Shown piece by piece: positions 47,205-55,844 of a stretch of 64,000 nt of DNA; the stretch's first letter is position 1; every line of letters begins with the position of its first letter. The position numbers were made by a program, and so were the translations under genes. Location of the stretch: NCBI RefSeq assembly GCF_900104635.1, contig NZ_FNWC01000007.1, positions 1,401,421 to 1,465,420 of the forward strand, read 5' to 3'. Source of the stretch: Coprococcus phoceensis. Lineage in GTDB: Bacteria; Bacillota; Clostridia; Lachnospirales; Lachnospiraceae. Under the pieces are notes generated by a model. The model was not told the origin of the DNA. It did not search any database and saw only the letters and a program-made list of their open reading frames with translations.

Positions 47205-47465
47205 ATGAGTGATTTAAGTGCAACAAACTGTGGATGTGGCTGTGAAAGAAACGAAAGATCTGGATTTGGAAACAATTCCTGCTTATGGATTATTTTACTT
47301 TTATTCTGCTGCGGCGGATGCGGCAACGGATTTAGCGGCAACAACAACGGCTGTGGAGACAGCTGTATCTGGATTATCCTTCTGTTATTCTGCTGTGGCG
47401 GATTTGGAAGCGGATCCAACAACGGTTGTGGCTGTGGCAATGGATTCGGAGATGGCTGCTGCTAA
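47205..47465 (+). CDS. High-cysteine, glycine-rich small protein with two hydrophobic modules
   Basis: An 86-residue protein with 17 cysteines. It is built from two copies of a module SC(L/I)WIILLLFCCGG at about residues 25-38 and 53-66, separated by Gly/Asn/Cys-rich linkers and ending in GDGCC. It resembles the chorion class high-cysteine proteins annotated in Lachnospiraceae. The role is unknown; a disulfide-linked spore surface protein is a reasonable guess. RBS GGAGG lies seven bases before the ATG and a terminator follows. The opposite-strand open frame is a shadow. Confidence 0.8.
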   Translation: MSDLSATNCGCGCERNERSGFGNNSCLWIILLLFCCGGCGNGFSGNNNGCGDSCIWIILLLFCCGGFGSGSNNGCGCGNGFGDGCC

Positions 47466-47474
47466 TCCTTCCAA

Positions 47475-47516
47475 AAAATTCCGGCTGGTTTAAACCCGGC
47501 CGGAATTTTATTTTTT
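47475..47516 (+). terminator. Terminator of the Cys-rich gene
   Basis: AAAATTCCGGC pairs with GCCGGAATTTT, followed by ATTTTTT. Confidence 0.85.
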
Positions 47517-47733
47517 CGTCTCCCTATTTTTGTCCTTGTTTGTTTTCACAGTTTTTTTTCCTGCTTTTTTTGCTGCACATTTCAAATCCAGTTCATAAAC
47601 TGCATTTCCATCTATAATGAGCTTATGTTTCATTTGCCTATACCTCCAGTTATTCTATGTTATATTATATGTTCATTTCATAATTTCGCCCTTCTCCTCA
47701 TATATATTTACAACGTTAGATTTAGGAGTGACT

Positions 47734-48258
47734 ATGGAAGATCATGATTTTGAAAAAATGACCCCTTTTGATCAACTGATTTCCACACAAAGTCTGCAAA
47801 TCCTGAAGCTGCTGATTCCATATACCCCTCCGGAAAACCAACGCTTTCTAGCTGTATACACAAAATTTTTGGAACTGCAGCACACCATAGATTTTTTTCA
47901 ACGCTTTCACAGCGATGTCTACTCACAGGATTTTAAAAAGAAAACATTCTCTCCTTTTCATATCATTCAGGAAATCCGACCTTATATTCCTGCACAGTTT
48001 GGAGAAACATTTGACATGCTCATGAATATGATGGATATGATGGAGGTGTTTCAAAATATGAATGAAACTGCAGATTCTGATGGGAACACAGACCCGGACT
48101 TTGATCCGATGGCCATGATGAAAAATATGCTTGCGCCAGAACAGCAGGCTATGTTTGATATGTACAACACAATGTCTTCACAAGAAACCCAAAGCGAAAC
48201 TGAAACAGAACCTCAAAACGAAACCCAAAACAAAGAAGGAGAACAAGAACATGATTGA
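47734..48258 (+). CDS. Uncharacterised acidic protein, Met-rich
   Basis: A 174-residue protein of unknown function. It has no signal peptide or membrane segment, a helical N-terminal half, a Met-rich middle (MLMNMMDMMEVFQNMN) and a very acidic tail rich in Glu, Thr, Gln and Asn. The ATG at 47734 has AGGAG five bases upstream. The 270-base upstream gap holds the preceding terminator and no clear sigma-A promoter. It overlaps the next gene by eight bases, so the two products probably work together. Confidence 0.8.
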   Translation: MEDHDFEKMTPFDQLISTQSLQILKLLIPYTPPENQRFLAVYTKFLELQHTIDFFQRFHSDVYSQDFKKKTFSPFHIIQEIRPYIPAQFGETFDMLMNMMDMMEVFQNMNETADSDGNTDPDFDPMAMMKNMLAPEQQAMFDMYNTMSSQETQSETETEPQNETQNKEGEQEHD

Positions 48259-48535
48259 TTGGTTAAATGACCCTATGCTAAAAAATATGGATCCGATAAA
48301 GGTAGAGTTGATCAAGACAGCTGCCGCCCAGACGTCCGGAAAATCCGGTCGTGCACTCGCCCCTGTTTTGATGACACTTATCACAAACGCAAATAAAAAA
48401 GGAATCCGGTTTTCCCCTGATGAAATTTCATTGATTCTAGAATTGATAAAAGAGGGGAAAACGCAGAAAGAAAAGGAACAGATTGACCGGACGATTCAAA
48501 TGGTAATGTCCATGCTGAAAAAACAGAATCCCTAA
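48251..48535 (+). CDS. Uncharacterised small helical protein
   Basis: A 94-residue protein beginning MIDWLNDPMLKNMDP. The core LIKTAAAQTSGKSGRALAPVL and a C-terminal amphipathic helix rich in Lys and Glu follow. The function is unknown. AAGGAG lies nine bases before the ATG, inside the end of the preceding gene, and the overlap is eight bases. The pattern LxDPMLxxMDPxK, also loosely present as DFDPMAMMKNM in the partner, suggests a possible shared ancestry or interface. Confidence 0.8.
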   Translation: MIDWLNDPMLKNMDPIKVELIKTAAAQTSGKSGRALAPVLMTLITNANKKGIRFSPDEISLILELIKEGKTQKEKEQIDRTIQMVMSMLKKQNP

Positions 48536-48553
48536 GATTCCTCACAGCGCATG

Positions 48554-48594
48554 TTTAAATGAGGACACAAGCCAGGCTCGTGTCCTCGTTTAAA
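48554..48594. terminator. Bidirectional terminator between the unknown pair and the thioesterase
   Basis: TTTAAATGAGGACAC (48554-48568) pairs with GTGTCCTCGTTTAAA (48580-48594), flanked by T/A tracts. The thioesterase stop codon lies within one arm. Confidence 0.75.
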
Positions 48595-49066
48595 ATCCTT
48601 CCATTTTTCGAATATTTCTCATCTGTCGCCTTCTTTTTCCACTCTCCCATTCTGCCTTTTCCGATTCCGTCTCCAAAATCAATCCCGGCACTTTAACCGG
48701 CTTATCATTTTCATCCAATGCCACCATACAAAAATATGCTCTGTTGATTGGACGACGGATACCTTCTGCATCCTCGACATAAGTGTCCACCCGCACTTCC
48801 ATAGAAGTAGTTCCAACATACGTAAGTTTTCCTATCAAAACAATCACTTCATTTTGATAAGCCCCCTTCAGGAACCTCAAGTTATCTACAGATGCAGTTA
48901 TCACATTCGTTTTGGCATGTCTTTTTGCGACAAGTCCCGCAACCTCATCAATCCACTGCATCAAAATTCCGCCAAACAGACGGTTTGCTCCATTCAAATG
49001 ATTTGGTCTTACAATGTGCACTGTCTCCACTCTAGAATCTTCTACTTTTTTCTTTTCTATACTCAT
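48590..49066 (-). CDS. Hotdog-fold acyl-CoA thioesterase
   Basis: A 158-residue YkhA/YciA-type thioesterase. The hotdog helix reads GANRLFGGILMQWIDEVAGLVA, with the catalytic Asp in the expected place, followed by RHAKTNVITASVD. It would hydrolyse acyl-CoA esters; chain preference is unknown. It is divergent from truA. Confidence 0.92.
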   Translation of the reverse strand: MSIEKKKVEDSRVETVHIVRPNHLNGANRLFGGILMQWIDEVAGLVAKRHAKTNVITASVDNLRFLKGAYQNEVIVLIGKLTYVGTTSMEVRVDTYVEDAEGIRRPINRAYFCMVALDENDKPVKVPGLILETESEKAEWESGKRRRQMRNIRKMEGF

Positions 49067-49109
49067 CCTGATTCCTTTCTTGCAAACGTCTTTTCTTCTT
49101 TCTTATTTT

Positions 49110-49138
49110 TTGCTATACTGAACAAAACATAGTATAAC
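49110..49138 (+). promoter_or_regulatory. Promoter of truA
   Basis: TTGCTA (49110-49115), 17 bases, TATAAC (49133-49138), 15 bases before the ATG at 49153. Confidence 0.6.
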
Positions 49139-49152
49139 ACAAGGAGAACATT

Positions 49153-49896
49153 ATGCGAAATATAAAATTGACAATCGAATATGACGGAAGCCGTTATCAA
49201 GGCTGGCAGCGCCTTGGCAAAGACGAATCAACCAACACTATTGCGAACAAGATTACAGAAGTGATCAAAAAGATGACAAACGAAGATATCGAGCTTTTCT
49301 GTGGATCAAGAACTGAAGTTGGCGTGCATGCGTACGGTCAGGTCGCAAGTTTTAAGACTACAACAGATATGACCCTGATCGAGATTCAGCATTACTTGAA
49401 CCGCTATCTTCCGATGGATATTGCGATTACTGATATTGAGGAGAAACCTGAGCGCTTTCATGCGAGCCTGAATGCAACTTCCAAAATATACATGTACCGC
49501 ATCTCTGTCAGCGAAGTTCCAAGTGTATTCGAACGCAAATACGTTTATCACTCTTTCAAAAGACCTGATGTGGATCTGATGAAACAGGCAGCAATTCTGC
49601 TTGTTGGGAAACATGATTTCAAAAAATTTTCTACGGTAAAGAAAAATAAATCTACTGTCAAAGAAATTTATGACATTGACGTTTACGATGACGGAGAGGA
49701 ACTTCAGATCACGCTGCACGGCAATGATTTTCTCCATAACATGGCGCGTATGATACTTGGCACACTTCTCGATATCGGTGTCGGCAATCGAAAAAAAGAA
49801 GATATTGAACTGATTTTTGATTCAAACTCAGACGTGGCAGCAAGTGCACCTGCTGACCCGAAAGGATTATACCTTCAGGAAGTACTCTATCAATAG
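49153..49896 (+). CDS. truA: tRNA pseudouridine synthase A
   Basis: Isomerises U38-40 in the anticodon arm of many tRNAs. The 247-residue protein begins with KLTIEYDGSRYQGWQR and has the catalytic Asp region (FCGSRTEVGVHAYGQV with Glu-Thr in the family's RTDxGVHA motif). The usual Asp appears as Glu here, which is noted as a finding. FLHNMARMILGTL and ADPKGLYL near the end are conventional. A terminator follows. Confidence 0.93.
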   Translation: MRNIKLTIEYDGSRYQGWQRLGKDESTNTIANKITEVIKKMTNEDIELFCGSRTEVGVHAYGQVASFKTTTDMTLIEIQHYLNRYLPMDIAITDIEEKPERFHASLNATSKIYMYRISVSEVPSVFERKYVYHSFKRPDVDLMKQAAILLVGKHDFKKFSTVKKNKSTVKEIYDIDVYDDGEELQITLHGNDFLHNMARMILGTLLDIGVGNRKKEDIELIFDSNSDVAASAPADPKGLYLQEVLYQ

Positions 49897-49905
49897 GGAC
49901 AGTCA

Positions 49906-49955
49906 AGAAGGACAGGACTATGTTTTTTCATAATCCCATCCTTCTTTTTATTTTT
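49906..49955 (+). terminator. Terminator of truA
   Basis: AAGAAGGA (49906-49913) pairs with TCCTTCTT (49939-49946) with further pairing inside, followed by a T-rich tail. It probably also serves the convergent patatin gene. Confidence 0.7.
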
Positions 49956-50805
49956 CCAAATATTCCATCAGTGCATCATACTGTCGTTCCATCAGATGAT
50001 ATCCATGCTCATAAAAGTTCATCAGAGAATCATAGTTCTTTTCCAACCGAGATACCGGTTTGATCTGAGGACGCAGCACAAAAATTTTTCCTCTCTTTTC
50101 CAAACTTTCCACCCAATCCATCGTCCGGTTGTACACAATCGGTCTTCTTCGAATACTTTCCACCAGTTTCGGATATTTTTTATATGCAGACTGATACAGG
50201 CGATGTTCCCCTCTTGTCATCAGTTTCTTTCGGTATTTCATATTTCTTGTAAGTATCAGCACAACCTTTTTATTGCCAAGCTTTGTTGCTCTGTTGATCG
50301 GAATGGAATCTGCAAGTCCTCCGTCCAGATACGGAACTCCATCTACATTGACGATTGGGGAGACAAGTGGCATACTGCTGGATGCACGGCAGATCTTCAT
50401 CAGTCGTTCCTTATCACTTTTTTCCTTCATATATTCTGCCTTTCCAGTAATACAATTCGTCGTCACAACTTCAAACTCCATATCTGACGCAAAATACGTA
50501 TCATAGTCAAATGGAAAAATCTCATTCGGATACTTATCAAAAATCATATCCATGTTCAGCAAGCTTTTTTCTTTGATAAATTTTCGGATTCCCATATAAT
50601 AATCATACTCTTTTTCTTTGTGAATCATACAGTCTCTTGTTCTTCCTATCTGTTTCGAGACATAATCGACTCCATTGCAGGATCCGGCAGATACCCCAAT
50701 CACATGTGACAGGTACACATTTTTCTCCATCAGATAATCCAACGCTCCTGATGTAAACACTCCTCTTGTTGCTCCGCCTTCTAAAACTAAACTAGCCTTT
50801 GTCAT
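49948..50805 (-). CDS. Patatin-like phospholipase
   Basis: A 285-residue cytoplasmic acyl hydrolase. The oxyanion loop LEGGATRGVFTSG, the nucleophile Ser39 in GVSAG and the catalytic Asp161 in DGGLAD are all present. It should hydrolyse lipid acyl chains; the natural substrate is unknown. It is divergent from the ABC-F gene. Confidence 0.92.
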   Translation of the reverse strand: MTKASLVLEGGATRGVFTSGALDYLMEKNVYLSHVIGVSAGSCNGVDYVSKQIGRTRDCMIHKEKEYDYYMGIRKFIKEKSLLNMDMIFDKYPNEIFPFDYDTYFASDMEFEVVTTNCITGKAEYMKEKSDKERLMKICRASSSMPLVSPIVNVDGVPYLDGGLADSIPINRATKLGNKKVVLILTRNMKYRKKLMTRGEHRLYQSAYKKYPKLVESIRRRPIVYNRTMDWVESLEKRGKIFVLRPQIKPVSRLEKNYDSLMNFYEHGYHLMERQYDALMEYLEK

Positions 50806-50878
50806 ACTGTTTCCCTCGCTTTCCGTTCTTTATTATATACCTATTTTCCGCAAATTAACAGATTAAGATGTTCTCGTC

Positions 50879-50907
50879 TTGCCATTTTCCCTTTCCCGTG
50901 GTAAGAT
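50879..50907 (+). promoter_or_regulatory. Promoter of the ABC-F gene
   Basis: TTGCCA (50879-50884), 17 bases, TAAGAT (50902-50907). A small hairpin CGGTG/CACCG follows near the start of the transcript. Confidence 0.55.
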
Positions 50908-50972
50908 AGGCGGTGGAAAACACCGAAAACTTATTAAAATAAGAAAAGAAATCTCATGGAGGGAATGCATAT

Positions 50973-52610
50973 ATGATTAGCACAAGTAATATTACATTGC
51001 GTGTCGGCAAAAAGGCATTGTTTGAAGATGTAAATGTAAAATTTACAGAAGGCAACTGCTATGGTTTGATTGGTGCCAACGGCGCCGGTAAATCCACATT
51101 TTTAAAAATCTTATCCGGACAGTTAGAGCCGACAAAAGGAGAGGTTATCATCACTCCCGGAGAACGTCTCTCATTTTTGCAACAGGATCACTTCAAATAT
51201 GACGAATACCTTGTTTTAGATACCGTTATTATGGGAAACCAGAGACTGTATGAAATCATGAAAGAAAAAGAAGCGTTATATGCAAAAGAAGATTTCACTG
51301 ACGAGGACGGAATCAAAGCAAGTGAATTAGAAGGCGAATTTGCCACAATGAACGGTTGGGAGGCAGAGTCTGATGCCGCTACATTATTGAATGGTCTCGG
51401 AATTGATACCGAGCTGCATTACAAATACTTAAAAGATCTGACTGGTTCAGAAAAAGTCAAAGTACTTCTTGCACAGGCTTTATTTGGAAATCCGGATATT
51501 CTTCTTCTGGACGAGCCTACAAACCACTTGGATTTAGATGCCATCGCATGGCTGGAAGAATTTTTGATCAACTTTGATAACACAGTAATTGTCGTATCCC
51601 ACGACCGTTACTTCCTGAATAAAGTATGTACACAGATTGCAGATATTGATTACGGAAAGATTCAGTTATTCGCCGGAAATTATGACTTCTGGTATGAGTC
51701 AAGCCAGCTTATCATTCGTCAAATGAAAGAAGCGAACCGCAAAAAAGAAGAAAAAATCAAAGAGCTGCAGGACTTTATTTCTCGATTCAGCGCCAACGCT
51801 TCCAAATCAAAACAGGCAACTTCTCGTAAACGTGCCCTTGAAAAAATCGAGTTAGATGATATCCGACCATCAAGCAGAAAATACCCATACATCGATTTCC
51901 GTCCAAACCGTACAATCGGAAACGAAGTGCTTTCTGTGGAAGGTTTATCTAAGACAATCGACGGTGTAAAAGTGTTAGACAACCTTTCTTTCACAATCAA
52001 CCGTGAAGACAAAGTCGCTTTTGTCGGAGGCAATGAACTTGCAAAGACAACTTTATTTAAAATCTTAATGGGCGAAATGGAGCCGGACGAAGGAACATAC
52101 AAATGGGGAGTGACAACTTCTCAGGCATATTTCCCGAAAGACAGTACTCGTGAATTTGACAATGACGATACAATCGTTGAATGGCTGACACAGTATTCCG
52201 AAGAGAAAGATGTCACTTATGTACGTGGTTTCCTCGGCAGAATGTTATTTGCCGGAGACGACGGTGTCAAAAAAGTAAAAGTACTCTCCGGTGGAGAAAA
52301 AGTACGTTGTCTTTTATCTAAAATGATGATCTCAGGCGCTAACGTATTGGTACTTGACGAGCCTACTGACCATCTTGATATGGAATCTATCACTGCACTG
52401 AACAACGGATTGATCAAATTCCCAGGGGTACTTTTATTCGCATCCCGTGACCATCAGGTTGTACAGACAACTGCAAACCGTATCATGGAGATTGTTCCGG
52501 GCGGAAAATTAATTGATAAGATTACAACTTACGATGAATATTTAGAGAGTGATGAGATGGCTAGAAAACGTCAGACTTACACTATGGACAATTCAGAGGA
52601 AGACAACTAA
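50973..52610 (+). CDS. ABC-F ATPase (YkpA/YbiT type)
   Basis: A 545-residue soluble protein with two ATPase domains and a linker, of the ABC-F family that acts on ribosomes. Domain 1 has GANGAGKST and DEPTNHLD, but its signature reads LTGSEKVKV. Domain 2 has a degenerate Walker A, GGNELAKTT, lacking the glycine before lysine, with LSGGEKVRC and DEPTDHLD. I believe this asymmetry is shared by the YkpA branch. Antibiotic resistance is not implied. RBS GGAGG. Confidence 0.92.
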   Translation: MISTSNITLRVGKKALFEDVNVKFTEGNCYGLIGANGAGKSTFLKILSGQLEPTKGEVIITPGERLSFLQQDHFKYDEYLVLDTVIMGNQRLYEIMKEKEALYAKEDFTDEDGIKASELEGEFATMNGWEAESDAATLLNGLGIDTELHYKYLKDLTGSEKVKVLLAQALFGNPDILLLDEPTNHLDLDAIAWLEEFLINFDNTVIVVSHDRYFLNKVCTQIADIDYGKIQLFAGNYDFWYESSQLIIRQMKEANRKKEEKIKELQDFISRFSANASKSKQATSRKRALEKIELDDIRPSSRKYPYIDFRPNRTIGNEVLSVEGLSKTIDGVKVLDNLSFTINREDKVAFVGGNELAKTTLFKILMGEMEPDEGTYKWGVTTSQAYFPKDSTREFDNDDTIVEWLTQYSEEKDVTYVRGFLGRMLFAGDDGVKKVKVLSGGEKVRCLLSKMMISGANVLVLDEPTDHLDMESITALNNGLIKFPGVLLFASRDHQVVQTTANRIMEIVPGGKLIDKITTYDEYLESDEMARKRQTYTMDNSEEDN

Positions 52611-52615
52611 AAACA

Positions 52616-52661
52616 GAGCTGGTGCTCTGCGGATATTTTTTATCCGCATTGCATCAGCTCC
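52616..52661. terminator. Terminator between the ABC-F and CNNM genes
   Basis: A long stem: GAGCTGGTGC pairs with GCATCAGCTC, and TGCGGATA with TATCCGCA, around a T-rich loop. The tail is moderately T-rich. Confidence 0.65.
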
Positions 52662-52682
52662 ATTATTTATTTGGGATCATCT

Positions 52683-53993
52683 CTATTCAATTGTCAGCAA
52701 TACTTTTGAGATGCGGTTATCTTTTAGCTCTCGAATTTCAAAAGAAACATTCTCCACAACAACCTTTTCATGTTTTAAGCTTTCCGGAATATATCCCAAA
52801 ATTTCAATCAAAAATCCGGAAACGGTATCATAATTCTCTGTCTTCAGATTCAAATCTAGTTTTTCATTCAAATCTTCAATCAGCATTGTTCCATCTACCA
52901 TATATCTCTTCTCTTCAATCTGCACAATCTCCGGTGTCACACAGTCATGCTCTTCATTAATCTCTCCTACAATCTCTTCAACCAAATCTTCCACAGTGAC
53001 AATTCCTGAAAATCCTCCATACTCATCAATCAAAACTGCCATATGATTCTGTGTTCTTTGCAATTCCCGAAACAATTCATCAGCATCCTTGCTATCTGGC
53101 ACAAAAAATGGCTTTTCCAAAAACGGTCGTATATCTTCTTGATCCACAAGCTTTTTCTGCATTGCGATCATAAGATCTTTCATATGTAAAATTCCGATAA
53201 TATTATCTATACTTTCTTCATAAACAGGAATTCTAGAATGTCTTGACTCTAAAACCGCCTCAATATTGTCTTCAAACGAATCAGCGATATCTATCGTAAA
53301 CACTTCTCTTCTCGGTGTCATTACATCTCTTGCACTCTTATCATCAAAAGAGAATACCGAATTGATCATCTCATACTCGTGTTCCTCAAAAATCCCACGG
53401 CTGTTTCCCATCTCCAGCAAAGCTTTAATCTCTTCTTCTGAGACCGCCTCCTCTAAATCCTCCGTCTTCATACCAATTAAATGTAAAAATGCATTGGTTG
53501 ATACAGAAAGTAACTTAATAAACGGCGATAATATTTTTGAAACCGTATAAATCGGCTGTACCGTAAAAAAACAGAAAGCCTCCGCTTTTTGCAGTGCGAT
53601 CCGCTTCGGCACCAGTTCACCAAATACAAGATTAAAATACATTAATAAGATTGTCACTCCAAAAAAAGAAATCGTTCCGGAATACGGAATCTGAAACTGT
53701 TCCAGCCAGCGACTTAACACTTGCGATATTCCGGTTGCAGCCGATGCACTTGAGAAAAATCCCGCACATGTGATTGCCACCTGTATCGTCGACAAGAACT
53801 TTGTAGAATCCTCAAAAAGAGATTGAATGAGTAACGCCTTTTTATTTCCTTCCTCAGCCAGCACCTTGACTCTGTTCTTATTGACAGAGACAACTGCCAT
53901 CTCGGCTCCGGCAAAAAAAGCATTCACCAGTGTCAGAAGCACCAGTATGAATAGTTGCATTAAAATCTGTGTCCCGTCAGGGTCTGTTTCCAT
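52683..53993 (-). CDS. CNNM/CorC-type membrane protein with CBS domains
   Basis: A 436-residue hemolysin-like protein: DUF21 transmembrane domain (about 10-190) with AGAEMAVVSVNKNRV, a CBS pair (about 215-335, DVMTPRREVF and VLIDEYGGFSGIVTVEDLVEEI) and a C-terminal CorC_HlyC domain. Relatives export magnesium or cobalt. The ribosome site AGGAGG can be masked by an upstream complementary arm (54001-54049). The gene follows trpS and has its own promoter. Confidence 0.92.
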   Translation of the reverse strand: METDPDGTQILMQLFILVLLTLVNAFFAGAEMAVVSVNKNRVKVLAEEGNKKALLIQSLFEDSTKFLSTIQVAITCAGFFSSASAATGISQVLSRWLEQFQIPYSGTISFFGVTILLMYFNLVFGELVPKRIALQKAEAFCFFTVQPIYTVSKILSPFIKLLSVSTNAFLHLIGMKTEDLEEAVSEEEIKALLEMGNSRGIFEEHEYEMINSVFSFDDKSARDVMTPRREVFTIDIADSFEDNIEAVLESRHSRIPVYEESIDNIIGILHMKDLMIAMQKKLVDQEDIRPFLEKPFFVPDSKDADELFRELQRTQNHMAVLIDEYGGFSGIVTVEDLVEEIVGEINEEHDCVTPEIVQIEEKRYMVDGTMLIEDLNEKLDLNLKTENYDTVSGFLIEILGYIPESLKHEKVVVENVSFEIRELKDNRISKVLLTIE

Positions 53994-54000
53994 AGTAAAA

Positions 54001-54049
54001 ATAATCCTCCTTTAATCTATGCCTTTTGACATAATTTTAGGAGGATTAT
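54001..54049 (-). promoter_or_regulatory. Possible ribosome-site-sequestering hairpin of the CNNM gene
   Basis: ATAATCCTCCT and AGGAGGATTAT form perfect 11-base arms; the downstream arm is the CNNM ribosome site. The upstream arm (54039-54049) overlaps the -10 box of the local promoter, so only read-through RNA from trpS would contain both arms. Confidence 0.5.
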
Positions 54050-54073
54050 ATCATCTTTTGCTTCTACTTACAA
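54045..54073 (-). promoter_or_regulatory. Promoter of the CNNM gene
   Basis: TTGTAA (54068-54073), 17 bases, a perfect TATAAT (54045-54050) on the minus strand. Confidence 0.6.
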
Positions 54074-54096
54074 GATACTTTATAATTATTTTATAT

Positions 54097-55101
54097 TTAG
54101 CGGATACGATCCGGAAATCCCACTTTTCTCTGCACCTTTCTCAAGGTCTTTGTCGCATAATAATTCGCCTTTTCTGCATTGTTCTTGATGATAGAATCAA
54201 TATATGCCTTATCTTTTTCCAGTCTGGCAACTTCATCCTGCAATGGTTTCAGCACTGAGATAACTGCCTCTCCGACTGCCGTTTTAAAATCTCCATATCC
54301 TTTTCCATCGAATTCTTTGACAACATCCTGCGGTGTCACATTCATACATGCACTGTAGATATCAATCAGATTCTTCACTCCGGGTTGCTCTTCACGATAT
54401 AAAATCTGTGCTTCCGAATCTGTAACTGCACGCTTGCATTTTCTCATAATCGTGTCAGGATCATCCATCAGATAAATACTTCCATTTACATTCTCATCTG
54501 ATTTTGACATCTTCTTTGCAGGATCCTGAAGACTCATGATCTTCGCTCCCACTTTTCCGATATATGCTTCCGGAATTGTAAATACATCCCCATAGACACC
54601 ATTAAATCGCTGTGCAATGTCACGTGTCAGTTCTAAATGCTGCATCTGGTCTATTCCTACAGGAACAACGTCTGACTGGAATAACAAAATATCTGCCGCC
54701 ATCAATACCGGATAAGTAAACAATCCTGCGTTGATATTGTCCGCATGTTTTGCAGACTTGTCTTTGAACTGTGTCATACGATTCAGTTCACCCATATATG
54801 TATAGCAATTCAAAATCCATGCCAGCTCCGCATGTCCTGAGACATGAGACTGATAATAAATACAATTTTTTTCCGGATCAAGTCCTGCCGCAATATATAA
54901 TGTCAATAATGCTCTTGCACGTTTTCTCAATGTGGCCGGATCCTGCCTCACTGTAATCGAGTGCATATCGACCACACTGTAAAAGCACTCATATTCATCA
55001 CTCAGTGTAATCCAGTTCTTTAATGCCCCAAGATAGTTTCCAAGTGTCAAATTTCCCGTTGCCTGCATCCCACTGAATAATACTTTTTTATCATTGATCA
55101 T
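54097..55101 (-). CDS. trpS: Tryptophanyl-tRNA synthetase
   Basis: Charges tRNA-Trp. The 334-residue class I enzyme has the modified HIGH motif TGNLTLGNY near residues 16-24, GIDQMQHLELTRDIA and KMSKSDEN. No T-box leader is visible in the 80 bases upstream. It precedes the CNNM gene. Confidence 0.97.
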   Translation of the reverse strand: MINDKKVLFSGMQATGNLTLGNYLGALKNWITLSDEYECFYSVVDMHSITVRQDPATLRKRARALLTLYIAAGLDPEKNCIYYQSHVSGHAELAWILNCYTYMGELNRMTQFKDKSAKHADNINAGLFTYPVLMAADILLFQSDVVPVGIDQMQHLELTRDIAQRFNGVYGDVFTIPEAYIGKVGAKIMSLQDPAKKMSKSDENVNGSIYLMDDPDTIMRKCKRAVTDSEAQILYREEQPGVKNLIDIYSACMNVTPQDVVKEFDGKGYGDFKTAVGEAVISVLKPLQDEVARLEKDKAYIDSIIKNNAEKANYYATKTLRKVQRKVGFPDRIR

Positions 55102-55182
55102 GATTCCATTCCTCCAAGTCTAATCTTCTTTCTAGTGTATCACTTCTACATCTTTCCCGTCAAGATAACGATTTTTCTTTTC

Positions 55183-55806
55183 CTATTTGTTTTCCGGATA
55201 CAATACAATTGCCTCTTTTAAGATCTCTGCTTTTCCATCTTTTATCTCTACAATTGAAAGCCCACAATTCTTATGAAGTCCTCCTGCCCAAAACTGATCG
55301 ATCGTACTGTCCTTGATCACATTTAAGAGTGCGCACAAACAGGCACCATGTGTAGAAACAAGAATCGTGCTATCCTCATATTCTTCTTTTTTGCTCAATT
55401 CTTTCAAAAAAGATGCTGCACGTGCACGAAGCTGTTCAAAACTCTCCCCATCTGCTGCCGGTTGATATACCTCGGGCTTTTCGAAGAAATTCATAAAATG
55501 CGGATCTGGTATATTATAATTTTCTTCTGCATAACAAAGTCCCTCATAAGACCCAAAACCAATCTCAATAATCCTTTCATCTTCTATCAACTTAACCTCC
55601 TGTCCTTCAAGAAGAATCTGAGCCGTCTTTTTCGCCCTCTTAAGCGGACTTGTAAATGCTATATCAAACCTTACCCCCAAAAGTCCGTCCCGTGTCTCCT
55701 CTGCCAGCTGTATTCCATATGCATTAAGAGGAATATCCGCTCTTCCCTGCAACCTTTTTTCTTTATTCCATTCTGTCTGTCCATGTCGAATCATATATAA
55801 CTTCAT
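55183..55806 (-). CDS. Histidine phosphatase family protein
   Basis: A 207-residue phosphoglycerate-mutase-like phosphatase with the phosphohistidine motif LYMIRHGQTEWN at the N-terminus, FTSPLKRAKKTA and VSTHGACLCALL. It probably hydrolyses a phosphoester rather than acting as glycolytic mutase, because gpmI is present and the length is short. It is divergent from luxS. Confidence 0.92.
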   Translation of the reverse strand: MKLYMIRHGQTEWNKEKRLQGRADIPLNAYGIQLAEETRDGLLGVRFDIAFTSPLKRAKKTAQILLEGQEVKLIEDERIIEIGFGSYEGLCYAEENYNIPDPHFMNFFEKPEVYQPAADGESFEQLRARAASFLKELSKKEEYEDSTILVSTHGACLCALLNVIKDSTIDQFWAGGLHKNCGLSIVEIKDGKAEILKEAIVLYPENK

Positions 55807-55844
55807 ACCTAAAACCTCCTACATTTATTTTACCACACTTTGGC

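Noticed and set aside
47162..47440. Minus-strand Pro/Gln-rich open frame opposite the Cys-rich gene
   Set aside because: It is the complement of Gly/Cys codon repeats, has low-complexity composition, and the + strand frame has a ribosome site and terminator.
50973..52610. ABC-F gene as an antibiotic resistance determinant
   Set aside because: Motifs match the housekeeping YkpA/YbiT type, and no leader peptide attenuator was recognised.
55102..55182. T-box leader for trpS
   Set aside because: The gap is only about 80 bases and no T-box sequence or antiterminator is visible.
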